Of a DNA stretch of 14,743 bases, positions 6,701 to 14,539 are shown piece after piece (within the stretch, counting starts at the first letter, position 1; each line of letters starts with the position of its first letter). The stretch covers positions 1 to 14,743 of the forward strand of contig CAYTLW010000164.1 in the NCBI GenBank assembly GCA_964438735.1, given 5' to 3'. The position numbers were made by a program, and so were the translations under genes. The DNA comes from CAYTLW01 sp964438735 (lineage in GTDB: Bacteria > Myxococcota_A > UBA9042). The notes under the pieces were generated by a model. It was not told the DNA's origin, did no database searches, and saw only the letters and a program-made list of their open reading frames with translations.

Positions 6701-9558
6701 GCCTCCTCAGCGAGCTGTCGTAGCTGGGTGCGTTTGGGCCCCAATCGCAGGTAGGCGAGGAACTGGCTCCGGAAGTCCTGCATCTCACCGGTTCGCAGCA
6801 TGTTCTTCAGCACGGCGTCGCGGGCTGAGAGGTCGTCGGGGCGGCGATCGATGGCGAAGCGCATGAAGGGCTCGGCCCGCTGGAGGTAGCCGAACTCGGC
6901 CAGCAGCCTGGCCGCGCTCATCGCGTCCCGCCAGGCGCGGCGGCCGCGCCCACGAGCGACCCGCAGCACACGCACAGCGTCATCGGCGCGGCCCAACGAG
7001 AGCAGCGATCGCGCCCAGGGTGCGAGGGTGCGAAAGCTCATTCGCTTGAGCTTGCTGCCGAAATTGCGCTCGAATAGGGGCAGGGCCAGGGTGTGGAAGC
7101 CGTGATGAGCCAGCCGACCGGCCAGCCGAACGTGGCTGCCCCGCCCCACCTGCGCCTTCTCGAACCGTGTCGCCAGCGCGAAAGCCCGCTTGCCATCGCC
7201 CAGATCACGAGCGCATGCCAGGCCCCGGTCGATGGCGCGATCCAAGACAAGGCGGGAGCGCAGCACGACCAGATCATTGGCCATGTCGAGCACCAGCGAA
7301 CAGAGATTGGATCGCCAGGCCAGATCCATCAGCTGTCGTTTGCTGGTCAGGCCCAATCCCTTGAGCTGGATCGCCCGCCGGAGCACCTTCTCGGCCTCGC
7401 GGCCCTGTCCGAGTGCCACCAAGGCGATGGCCTCGACGCGGGCGTACTTCAACTCGTCGCTGCGCGAGTGCGGCGTGCCGGGTCCGCCGCGGGCGTCGCG
7501 CACATATTCGAGCATCAGGTCGGCGGCGCCTGCGGCGGCGAGACGTTCCAGCTTCTTGGAGGACAGCTTCGGCGAGCGGCCCACCCGATCTCGCCGTGTC
7601 CGAACCTTGCGATCGGGCCGAGGCAGCGGCGCGCCGAGCACGTCAGCACCGACGAATCTCGCCAGCGTTCGCTCGACCCAGCGACGGCCGAGGCGGCGAT
7701 CCGGGCCGCTCATCAGCTTCTGGGCGATGTCCCAGGACAGGCTCAGATCATCGGTCTGGGCCATGCCCGACAGCGTCAACCAGCGCGCCAGGACCCGGGC
7801 ATCGTTGACCCGCAATACGGCCCGGACCATGGCCTCGTCATCCAGCTCGGCACCTTCGGTCGCAGCCAGCGCGCGGGCCCGCCGATAGGCCGCCATGGCG
7901 GGCTCAGCAAAGCGTCGCTCGAAGGCCAGGCGAGCGACCTCCTGCAACAGTTGAGAGTCGGCCATGGGTGCCGAGGCCAGGACCTCCAGTGTGGCCGACA
8001 GGGCGCGTCGCCAGACGATGCTCCCCCGATGACTCAAAAGGCCGGCGGCGAAGACTTTGAACCGACGTCGAATCTCCGAGGGGTCGTGCCCAGACGTCTT
8101 TCGGGAGGCCTGGGCCAGCGCCCTGGCGTAGGCGAGCATCTCCCTGTGGGCCAGTGGACGGACGCGAGATTGTCGGAGGTGATGCGCCGCCCTCGCGGCC
8201 AGCGAGTCCAGGGATTCGGCCTGCTTGGCCTCCGCCGCCCGACCCCGCCACAGGCGCGCGTCCACGGGCAAGTGCCGATCCCATAATTCGGCCAGGCGCC
8301 AGGCCACGGCCGCCTTGTCTGAGGCGGACTGCCAACTTGCATAGGCCAGCTTCCTGGCCGCCTTCAGCTGGCCGCGCTGACGAAGCAGATCAGCCCGCAG
8401 AACCTGCGCCAGGGGACCGCCATTCGCCGCGATCAGCGCATTGATCAGGGGTTCGGCATCGTCCGGCAGGCCGGCAACCAACAAGGAGCGAGCAAGCTGG
8501 CGACGGGCGGCCATGGACTTGAACCGGTCGCCGCGACTGCGGGCCAGGGCCGCCAGTTCAGCGCGCGGGGCCGTCGACGCGCCGCGCTCGATGTTGCGGC
8601 CGAGCGCCCGGATGAAGGCCAGCCAATGGGACTCTTCAGAATCGGGGCGGGCCACCACCAGGCGCCAGACCTCCATGGCCATGAGGCGGTCGGTGGCGAT
8701 CGGGGTCGATCGGGCGATGGCGGTCAACGTCTGGCCAGGCAGTCGGGCAGCGCCAAGGCGCCGCAACCAGTCGCGGCGATGTTTGGGCCCACGCCGCCGT
8801 CGGGCTGCGACAAAGGCCTGCGACCAGACGCGCTGGTCGGTGCCGTGCTCGGTGAGGGTGCCCACCATCACGGCGTCGAATTCGGACCAGCGATGCAGGG
8901 TCGCCAGGTCGCGCAGCAGGACCAGGGTCCAGGCCAGACGGGCGCCAGATCGACGGTCACCCTCGGCGCGCGAGGTGGGGGGTGCCGCCCGACGGGCACG
9001 CGCCACCAGCTCGGCGGGCTTCTGCCGCCAGTTGGCCAATACACGCGCCGCCAGATCGCAGAGGGCGGGCCGCTGACAGCCCTTGTCGACCAGGGGCGCG
9101 ATCATCCGCCAGGCGTGGGCCGGCTTCTTGCGAACACTGACGTGATACGCCACGACCCGCTCGAACGTCTGCCAGAGCTCGGCCTCCACAGGCGCCGGCG
9201 GCGTGGCACGGAGCGCCGAGCGAACCGACGCCGTCAATCGGCGATCGACCGCGGCCGCCTTGGCATCCTGGCCGCTGCGCCAGCGGGCGACCGACTCCAA
9301 CGCCAGCAACCTGGGGCCGACGGCGCCGGCGCGGCGGGCTGCCACGACGCCAGACAAGGCGTTCTTGTCATCGCCGCGACGGACCAGGCGTTCGACCTCA
9401 CGCACCCAGGCATCCGGGCTTTCGGGCCGGGCGCGCGCGTTCGCCTTCGCTTTTGGCTCTGGCGCGCGCGGGGTCGCGCCACAACCGACGAGCAGGACGA
9501 GCGTCAACAACAGGCCCGCTGGGCGCCACGATGGCGTCTGGCTTGCGCTGCCCGTCAT
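3718..9558 (-). CDS. Giant TPR-like outer-membrane lipoprotein, function unknown
   Basis: A 1946-residue secreted lipoprotein. The N-terminus has a classic lipoprotein signal: R12, a hydrophobic core at 14-24, and a lipobox LVGC ending at C26, the expected lipidated cysteine. The +2 residue is Gly, so by the usual rule it should go to the outer membrane. The rest is almost wholly alpha-helical in appearance, rich in Ala, Arg and Leu, with many degenerate TPR-like helix pairs. The clearest are near the C-terminus: NNLAYARLLGG from about 1808, LAAALWSAGRKDEALTTL from about 1847, and LAEYLLETGDRQGAIDMAL from about 1880. No catalytic domain is recognisable. The frame extends upstream to 9966, but the ATG at 9556-9558 is chosen because it gives the lipoprotein signal and has GGAGGAG just before it (9566-9560). 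The upstream part would also run into the divergent kinase gene. A scaffold or protein-interaction role in the periplasm is inferred from repeat type only. Confidence 0.88.
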   Translation of the reverse strand: MTGSASQTPSWRPAGLLLTLVLLVGCGATPRAPEPKAKANARARPESPDAWVREVERLVRRGDDKNALSGVVAARRAGAVGPRLLALESVARWRSGQDAKAAAVDRRLTASVRSALRATPPAPVEAELWQTFERVVAYHVSVRKKPAHAWRMIAPLVDKGCQRPALCDLAARVLANWRQKPAELVARARRAAPPTSRAEGDRRSGARLAWTLVLLRDLATLHRWSEFDAVMVGTLTEHGTDQRVWSQAFVAARRRRGPKHRRDWLRRLGAARLPGQTLTAIARSTPIATDRLMAMEVWRLVVARPDSEESHWLAFIRALGRNIERGASTAPRAELAALARSRGDRFKSMAARRQLARSLLVAGLPDDAEPLINALIAANGGPLAQVLRADLLRQRGQLKAARKLAYASWQSASDKAAVAWRLAELWDRHLPVDARLWRGRAAEAKQAESLDSLAARAAHHLRQSRVRPLAHREMLAYARALAQASRKTSGHDPSEIRRRFKVFAAGLLSHRGSIVWRRALSATLEVLASAPMADSQLLQEVARLAFERRFAEPAMAAYRRARALAATEGAELDDEAMVRAVLRVNDARVLARWLTLSGMAQTDDLSLSWDIAQKLMSGPDRRLGRRWVERTLARFVGADVLGAPLPRPDRKVRTRRDRVGRSPKLSSKKLERLAAAGAADLMLEYVRDARGGPGTPHSRSDELKYARVEAIALVALGQGREAEKVLRRAIQLKGLGLTSKRQLMDLAWRSNLCSLVLDMANDLVVLRSRLVLDRAIDRGLACARDLGDGKRAFALATRFEKAQVGRGSHVRLAGRLAHHGFHTLALPLFERNFGSKLKRMSFRTLAPWARSLLSLGRADDAVRVLRVARGRGRRAWRDAMSAARLLAEFGYLQRAEPFMRFAIDRRPDDLSARDAVLKNMLRTGEMQDFRSQFLAYLRLGPKRTQLRQLAEEAHLQGRTQHVHEALADIVDSDRELERFRMDIGARLGLRKAVTAAARRLRAGGRTPSVETVERLLQVGAAREARATAEDLLASASPGVRSWRNSVSGADLLSGTLDVRRDPTSSAEASGIARLYVGRALDAGKAAAHAARTMTRYGETELAFALRSVALEHSPTDPLLLCHQGVDAFSTGRPEAALALWRASMGALILSPSPDSSKKEMADRITANVFDVRWSAVRCLIDGLQRADRVEMLIGWLERWLDANPNRPELWARLIGLHNQQGNLDAAVAALRRAATSMQKWPTYRHGTVSDWPNHPLDGATQRIVDHGGGQKVLAWLLAHPAELRAEPWWLARVLTIALEDASETQRASSAWRRLLSDLDALGRNVPLGRVLMAMVWARHGNTQRALRTLGPTPFMVDPSPGWRQNVLRMTAARAAASTLISLSRHGTLPDQRSSEIARADTPLHFGKAGRLSMVREQIGAWLGPRPAAVDLERMAVSLVDQGHPELATLAMSMVRRHRLVRPGADAAWYRLRVSFATGDATEVSARARAYISEPGPRTRHKLIRRVLGGTVGSNESRVSRRAYQVVHALTRSGRVAIARKLSASEQSKTFQVEPPGVIGQTPADPTDDASFALMVRRFDVALLRRMAMADLELPPRAEAMAAVEVALAAGRSELAVAWIARVAAADDEPWRAWLSAVRMAVRFEEVKLARRLLRRSAKAGAPKGSLVCPALWLERRGRLAHCRRDRPLTALLVGSQDDLADLAMAVATGVDPAGAAALSDDLANAHNAVVIGWVGHLSGRRQLLGPADLRRTRAHLRILLARLSPHPRSRSILGYALDDLAALGQPQPGIDRMLHSWRLAPDSLGARNNLAYARLLGGAPGEQVWRFAAPSLGSPSGRSAHALLDTLAAALWSAGRKDEALTTLHGALRAGTRYSGGGLPQVRLAEYLLETGDRQGAIDMALVALDDSRGSQRHLVGGEFWQVRFDVFDAATRARAVLRRALRRGP

Positions 9559-9732
9559 GCTCCTCCAACGCCCTTGTTTCACTGCGGCGGGCGCCGGGGC
9601 CCACCGTACCGCAACGCGCGGGCGGCAAGGTCTATTTCGACGCCAGCGGACATGATGCCGCCCACGGGCGACGCTGCCCAGGGCGACGGGCCACGCTTGC
9701 GAGACAACGCAGCTTTGTTTATCCCCCCTTTC
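9559..9732. promoter_or_regulatory. Divergent intergenic region between lipoprotein and kinase
   Basis: These 174 bases must hold the promoters of both divergent genes unless the kinase starts at 9652. A weak candidate for the kinase is TTGCGA at 9697-9702 and TATCCC at 9720-9725, spaced 17 bases, which would place the transcript start at or next to the ATG at 9733. I see no convincing promoter for the lipoprotein and no clear operator repeat. Confidence 0.3.
9560..9566 (-). promoter_or_regulatory. Ribosome binding site of the giant lipoprotein
   Basis: On the minus strand GGAGGAG lies one base before the ATG at 9558. Counting from its GGAGG core the spacing is three bases, which is short but usable. 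It supports the lipobox-based start over the longer open frame. Confidence 0.55.
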
Positions 9733-11952
9733 ATGAACGAGACGATCAAGCTGGCCGAGGGCACGTGGATCACCGCAGAGTTGCGCGTGATCGGCGAGTT
9801 GGGCGAGGGCGGCATGGGCCGCGTCTACCTGGCCCATGACCAGGTGCTCGACCGCAAGGTGGCGGTCAAGGTGTTGTCGCCCCCTCGGCCAGACGACGAT
9901 CCAGACCAGACCGACCAGGGCGTTCGCGCAGTCCGCGAGGCCCGAGCGGTGGCCCGCGTGGTGCACGCCAACGTGGCTACAGTCTATCGGCTGGGTACCT
10001 TCGAGGACCGCCCCTTCATCGAGATGGAGTGGGTGGACGGCCCCTCCTTACGCGATCTCGTGGCCGCCGAGCGCCTGCCGGATGCCAGCGCGAGACGTCG
10101 TTGGCTCATGGCGATCGCCGAAGCGATCCAGCACGCCCACGATTGCGGCGTGATCCACTGCGATCTCAAACCTGAGAACATCCTGATCGGTGACCTGGCG
10201 TCCGGCAGGGGGCGCATCAAGCTGGTGGATTTCGGCCTGGCGCGCGGCCGTGATCTCCGCCATCGGTCGCCGACTCAGGCCATGGGCACCCTGGCCTACC
10301 TGCCGCCCGAGGCTGGCCTGGAGCCGCCGTCGCCGGCCGGCGATCAATACAGCTTCACCATGCTGGCGGCGGAGCTGCTCACAGGTGAACGTCCGCTGGC
10401 CGGCGATGCGGGCCCGATCGTCGACCGCCATCGCCTGTTGCCGCTGCGGGCGCGCGAGGTCCTGGTGCGTGGTCTGCGCGAGCGACCGGCGGATCGATTC
10501 CCGAATGTCTCGGCCCTGGCCGAAGCGCTCGAACGCGCCCTGGTCACGCTGCCCGAGCCGTCCATGGAACCGCCACCCGGCGAGCCGCCCACCCTGCGGC
10601 GGCTGCGCAAGGCCAGCCAGTTGACGCCCGATTGGATCGCCGGGCTGTCGCGCGACGACATGCGGACCCTGTTGCTCGCGCTCATCACGCTGGCGCCGCC
10701 CGATCACCCTGGCCTTGTTGAGCGGCTTGTGGGCGACCTGGACGATCACCCCATCATGAGCGAATTGCGGCAGGACTGGATCGACGGCGACCTGGGGCAA
10801 TGGCAACTGCGCGATCGCGGCCTGGCCACCGTGATCCTGCACCGCCTGCGCGACCGGGCCGTGGCGGCGTTGCGCGTCGCCCTGGCCCACGCCCTGGAAG
10901 GGGGGCGCGATGTGGGCGCATGGGTCCGTGAAGATGTCGCGCGTCTGTATGCCGCCGCCGGTCAGCCGGCCGAGGCTGCGCGCCTGGTCCTGGCCGGTGC
11001 CCGCCTGACGGTCTCCGCCCGCGGGCGCGATCAGGGGCTTCAGCGCGCGGTCGCCCTGCTGAGCGCCCCGACCCACCTGGAGGCGTGGTTGAGCGCCCTG
11101 GTGGAGCGACTGGAGTGGACCCTTCGATGCGGCTGGCAGACGGTGGCGGGCGGCGCCCTGACCCTGGCCAAGGGACTGGCGGCCGAGCGGGGGTGGCGGC
11201 CTGGGGAATCCCTGTCCATGCGACTGCTGGTGGCTGAAGCGACATTGCGCACCCTTGCGGGACGACCGGCGGGCGCGCTCTCGCTGCTCGAGCGGGTGCC
11301 GGACGGGCCTTCTTTGCAGAGCGAACCGCCCACCTGGCGACTGACTGCCCTCGCCGAGCGGGCACGGGCACTCCTGGCGCTGGATCAAGTCGAAGACGCC
11401 AGCGCCTGCATCGGCCCCGCCCTGGGCGCGATCGATGACGACCAGGCGGCCGATCCCGCGCGTGTGCAGGCGGCTGGCCGCGTGCTGGGAGTGGGCGCCA
11501 GAATCCTCCTGCACGCGCAGCAGCCAGAAGCCGCGGCCAGCCTGGCCACGCGGCGCCTCTGCCTGGAGTTGGACCGGGGTGATGAATTGGCCAGCGCCGT
11601 GGCACTTGTCGCGCTGGGGCAACTTCACCTTGCAGCAGGCGACCCGGACGCGGCGTCCTCATCGGCGGAGGAGGCCGACGAGCTGCTGCGACCGGTGGGC
11701 GCGGTGGGCATCGCGGGCGAGGCGGAGTTGCTGCAGGCGCGCTGCGACCTGGCGTCGGGGCGTCCGCTGTCGGCCATGCGCAGGGCGCAGAACGCGTTGT
11801 GGTTGTGGCGCGGGCAGGGTGCCGCCGGGCCGTATATGCGGGCGTTGCGCTGCATGGTCGAGATCTGTAGCGCGGCGGGCGACGAACCGGGTGTGTGGCA
11901 CCATCGGGCCGAGCTCGACGCCAGCCGGCGTGCTGGCTACCGACCTACCTGA
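9733..11952 (+). CDS. Eukaryotic-like Ser/Thr protein kinase with helical-repeat C-terminal half
   Basis: A 739-residue kinase. The kinase domain covers about 15-272: glycine loop GELGEGGMGRVY (21-32), ATP-binding K46, helix-C glutamate probably E69, catalytic loop HCDLKPEN (142-149) with D144 and N149, metal-binding DFG at 166-168, PPE at 191-193 in the APE position, and D204 of helix F. The catalytic loop has Cys where most bacterial kinases have Arg (HRD). Residues about 280-739 are Ala/Leu/Arg-rich helices, TPR-like toward the end (for example VALGQLHLAAGDPDAASSSAEEADELL near 615-640). No transmembrane segment is seen, so the kinase is probably cytoplasmic and may take its input through the repeats. 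The start at 9733 places the glycine loop at the usual distance, though no ribosome binding site precedes it. An in-frame ATG pair at 9652/9655 would add 26-27 residues. thrC follows 15 nt after the stop. Confidence 0.9.
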   Translation: MNETIKLAEGTWITAELRVIGELGEGGMGRVYLAHDQVLDRKVAVKVLSPPRPDDDPDQTDQGVRAVREARAVARVVHANVATVYRLGTFEDRPFIEMEWVDGPSLRDLVAAERLPDASARRRWLMAIAEAIQHAHDCGVIHCDLKPENILIGDLASGRGRIKLVDFGLARGRDLRHRSPTQAMGTLAYLPPEAGLEPPSPAGDQYSFTMLAAELLTGERPLAGDAGPIVDRHRLLPLRAREVLVRGLRERPADRFPNVSALAEALERALVTLPEPSMEPPPGEPPTLRRLRKASQLTPDWIAGLSRDDMRTLLLALITLAPPDHPGLVERLVGDLDDHPIMSELRQDWIDGDLGQWQLRDRGLATVILHRLRDRAVAALRVALAHALEGGRDVGAWVREDVARLYAAAGQPAEAARLVLAGARLTVSARGRDQGLQRAVALLSAPTHLEAWLSALVERLEWTLRCGWQTVAGGALTLAKGLAAERGWRPGESLSMRLLVAEATLRTLAGRPAGALSLLERVPDGPSLQSEPPTWRLTALAERARALLALDQVEDASACIGPALGAIDDDQAADPARVQAAGRVLGVGARILLHAQQPEAAASLATRRLCLELDRGDELASAVALVALGQLHLAAGDPDAASSSAEEADELLRPVGAVGIAGEAELLQARCDLASGRPLSAMRRAQNALWLWRGQGAAGPYMRALRCMVEICSAAGDEPGVWHHRAELDASRRAGYRPT

Positions 11953-11954
11953 GT

Positions 11955-11961
11955 GGAGGAG
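11955..11961 (+). promoter_or_regulatory. Ribosome binding site of thrC
   Basis: GGAGGAG ends six bases before the ATG at 11968 and begins two bases after the kinase stop. It decides the thrC start against the in-frame GTG at 11953, which overlaps this site and has no such sequence before it. Confidence 0.75.
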
Positions 11962-11967
11962 CGTCCG

Positions 11968-13341
11968 ATGACGGACACGGCGATACGGTTCTACAGCACA
12001 AATGGGCAGGTCCCGGAGGTGGACCTGGCCCGGGCGCTGATCCAGGGCATGGCCGGCGATCGGGGCCTGTACATGCCGCGTCCGCTGCCGTCGCTGCCGG
12101 ACGGATTGCTCGCCCGCGCCCGCGACCTGAGCTACGCCGAGCTGGCCGCGGCCATGCTCACCCCGTACAGCGCGGGTCTGTGGAGCGCCGACGAGATGGC
12201 CACGCTATGCGCGGACGCCTACGACTTCGAGGTCCCCGTCGAGGAGATCGCCCCCCGGCGCCACATTCTGCGTCTGGATCGGGGTCCGACGGCCTCGTTC
12301 AAGGACTTCGCGGCGCGCTTCATGGCCCGCGCCCTGGGTCGCCTGGTACGCGCCAGCGGCCGGCCCCTGCTGATCCTGGTGGCCACGTCGGGAGATACCG
12401 GCTCGGCCATCGCCCACGCCTTCCTGGGGGTCGCGGGCATCCGCGTGGTGGTGCTCTTTCCGCGAGCGGAGGTCTCCGATCGCCAGCGCCGCCAGATGAC
12501 CACCCTGGGCGACAACGTGCGCACGCTGGCCCTGCCGGCGAAGTTCGACGACTGCCAGGCGCTGGTGAAGACGGCGTTCGCCGACGGCGACCTGGCCGGG
12601 CTGAACCTGTCCTCGGCCAACTCCATCAACATCGGCCGCCTGCTGCCGCAATCGGTCTACTACGCCTGGGCTGCCAGCCGCGTGGCCGACGTGGGCGCCG
12701 GCGAGCCGGTGGTGTTCAGCGTGCCGTCGGGCAACTTCGGCGACCTGATGGGCGGCCTGCTGGCCCGCCACGCCGGCCTGCCCGTGGCCCGCTTTGCCGT
12801 GGCCACCAACGCCAACGACGAGGTGCCGCGCTTTCTGCAGACGGGAAGCTACGAGCCGCTTGTCCCTTCGCGAGTGTGCATCTCCAACGCCATGAACGTT
12901 GGCCACCCCTCCAACCTGGCCCGCCTGGTGGACCTGTATGGCGGCCACATGGACGAGCGCGGCCGCCTGCTGCGCCCGCCAGACATGGGCCGCATGAAGC
13001 AGGACCTGTACGCCGTGTCCATCGACGACGAGCGGACCCGGGCCACCATCGGCGAGGTCTGGCGGCGACATGGCGTGCTGATCGAACCTCACGGCGCCGT
13101 GGGTATGGGGGGCCTGGACGAGCTGCTCGACCACCATCCCGAGCTGCGCGATCGGGCCGCCATCTGCCTGGAGACCGCCCACCCGGCCAAGTTCCCCGAC
13201 GAGGTGCGGGCGGCCACCGGGCAGGAGCCTCCGCTGCCGACATCGCTCATGGGACTGGCCGACAAGACTGAGCATTTCGAAGAACTGGAGCCGGACTATG
13301 CGGCGTTCAAGGCCTGGCTGCAAGCGCTGCCACCGGCTTGA
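11968..13341 (+). CDS. thrC: Threonine synthase
   Basis: A 457-residue pyridoxal-phosphate enzyme that converts O-phosphohomoserine to threonine, the last step of threonine synthesis, in the cytoplasm. The PLP-binding lysine is K112 in PTASFKDFAARF. The VATSGDTGSA stretch (138-147) lines the active site, SANSINIGRL (216-225) is a signature of this family, and SGNFGD (254-259) is the PLP phosphate-binding loop. The N-terminus (RFYSTNGQVPEVDLARAL) is the extra domain of the class that includes E. coli ThrC and the yeast enzyme, and the length is near that class (E. coli 428). The start is fixed by a strong ribosome binding site. The gene follows the kinase by 15 nt and is probably read through from it. 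No other threonine-pathway gene is present in the window. Confidence 0.96.
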   Translation: MTDTAIRFYSTNGQVPEVDLARALIQGMAGDRGLYMPRPLPSLPDGLLARARDLSYAELAAAMLTPYSAGLWSADEMATLCADAYDFEVPVEEIAPRRHILRLDRGPTASFKDFAARFMARALGRLVRASGRPLLILVATSGDTGSAIAHAFLGVAGIRVVVLFPRAEVSDRQRRQMTTLGDNVRTLALPAKFDDCQALVKTAFADGDLAGLNLSSANSINIGRLLPQSVYYAWAASRVADVGAGEPVVFSVPSGNFGDLMGGLLARHAGLPVARFAVATNANDEVPRFLQTGSYEPLVPSRVCISNAMNVGHPSNLARLVDLYGGHMDERGRLLRPPDMGRMKQDLYAVSIDDERTRATIGEVWRRHGVLIEPHGAVGMGGLDELLDHHPELRDRAAICLETAHPAKFPDEVRAATGQEPPLPTSLMGLADKTEHFEELEPDYAAFKAWLQALPPA

Positions 13342-13342
13342 A

Positions 13343-14539
13343 TCAGGCTGAATCGCTCGGCGCGTAGGCGTAGGGCGGCTGAAACTGCGCCTTCAGCTCG
13401 GCCGCGGGGTGGCGCTCGGCGATCGCCGCCTGCAGGCGCTCTTCGATGGCCGTCATCTCCCGTTCGTCCATGGCTTCGTGCACGCCCACATCCACCAGCA
13501 CGGTGAAGCGGCCCTCATCGCCGACCAGGCGCAGGTCCTGAAACGACTCCAGGCGCTCCTCGGCGGTGACCAGCTCGGCGAACAGCGACCGCAGCGCGCC
13601 ATACTGGGGATGGCTGTCATCGATGGGATCGACGTGCACCACCACCATCCCGGGCGCATCGGCGGCGATGGCCTCCTCGACCCGTTCGGCGATCTCGTGC
13701 AGCGCGATAGCGCTGAGGTGAGCCGGTGTCTCCACGTGCAGTGACACCACCCGATCGCGCCCGTATTTGTGCACCACGATGTCATGAGCGCCGCGCACCC
13801 CCTCCACCGAACGCGCCAGGGCCTCGATCTCGGCCAGCTCTTCGGTCGTCGGCGCCTCGCCCAGCAATGGGTCGATGGCATCCCTGGCGATATGCCAGGC
13901 GGCCCACAAGATGATCAGCGCCACGCCGCAGCCCATGGCGCCGTCCAGCCAGAGTATCCCCCAGCGGGAGGCCACCAGCGCGACCACCACCAGCAAGGTG
14001 GCGAAGACGTCGGTGAGGTGGTGCCAGGCGTCGGCCTCGATGGCTTTGGAGCCGGTCATGCGCGCGATGACGCCGGCGAACAGGGCCAACCATTGCTTGA
14101 TGCCGGCGGTGATGGCCACCACCACGATCACCCACCACGGCGCGACCAGCGGCTCCGGCGCCAGGATGCGCGTCACCGACGACTTGCCGAACTCCAGCCC
14201 GGCGACCGCCAGCAACACGGCCACGATGAGCGCGCCGACCAGCTCCGCCCGCCCGTGGCCGAAGGGATGCTCTCGATCCGCAGGCCGACTGGCCACCCGG
14301 GCGCTGATGATGATGACCACCGAGGTCGCCGAGTCCGCCAGCGTATGCACCGCGTCGGCGAGCAGGGAGATGGAGGCCGTCGACAGGCCGATAGCCAGCT
14401 TGATGACGAAGAGCAGGGAGTTGACCACCACGCTGGCGTGGCCTTCGAGCAGGGTCAGTTGGGTGCGCCGGTCGCGGTCATCCGTGGCGCGGGCTTCGGC
14501 GCGCTCGATCAGCCAGCGGGAGAGGGGGTCGCGGGACAT
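13343..14539 (-). CDS. Cation diffusion facilitator transporter with extended C-terminus
   Basis: A 398-residue inner-membrane divalent-metal/proton antiporter. Transmembrane segments lie at about 35-55, 66-83, 101-118, 134-158, 178-192 and 199-216. The metal-site motifs are D62 with H65xxxD69 in the second segment and D170 with H173xxxD177 in the fifth, a His-Asp/His-Asp arrangement common in zinc-type members. HPFGHGRAE at 91-99 is the loop seen in the YiiP-like branch, so zinc, iron or manganese are all possible. The cytoplasmic dimerisation domain is about 228-305. About 90 more residues follow (310-398) that look like a second, related domain; simple family members are near 300 residues. 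The ATG at 14537-14539 has no clear ribosome binding site; an ATG eight bases upstream is out of frame. Its stop is one base from the thrC stop, with no room for a terminator. Confidence 0.92.
   Translation of the reverse strand: MSRDPLSRWLIERAEARATDDRDRRTQLTLLEGHASVVVNSLLFVIKLAIGLSTASISLLADAVHTLADSATSVVIIISARVASRPADREHPFGHGRAELVGALIVAVLLAVAGLEFGKSSVTRILAPEPLVAPWWVIVVVAITAGIKQWLALFAGVIARMTGSKAIEADAWHHLTDVFATLLVVVALVASRWGILWLDGAMGCGVALIILWAAWHIARDAIDPLLGEAPTTEELAEIEALARSVEGVRGAHDIVVHKYGRDRVVSLHVETPAHLSAIALHEIAERVEEAIAADAPGMVVVHVDPIDDSHPQYGALRSLFAELVTAEERLESFQDLRLVGDEGRFTVLVDVGVHEAMDEREMTAIEERLQAAIAERHPAAELKAQFQPPYAYAPSDSA

Noticed and set aside
7093..8286. Open frame of 397 codons on the plus strand inside the lipoprotein gene
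   Set aside because: Same antisense artefact of high GC; no ribosome binding site and no recognisable domain.
8626..9732. N-terminal extension of the kinase frame by 369 codons
   Set aside because: It lies antisense to the lipoprotein gene and its signal peptide region, has low-complexity Arg/Gly content, and the kinase domain begins normally after the ATG at 9733.
9559..9966. N-terminal extension of the lipoprotein frame by 136 codons
   Set aside because: It would overlap the kinase's glycine loop region on the other strand and bury the lipoprotein signal peptide inside the chain.
12205..13323. Open frame of 372 codons on the minus strand opposite thrC
   Set aside because: thrC on the plus strand has all family motifs; the antisense frame is His/Gln/Gly-rich with no domain.
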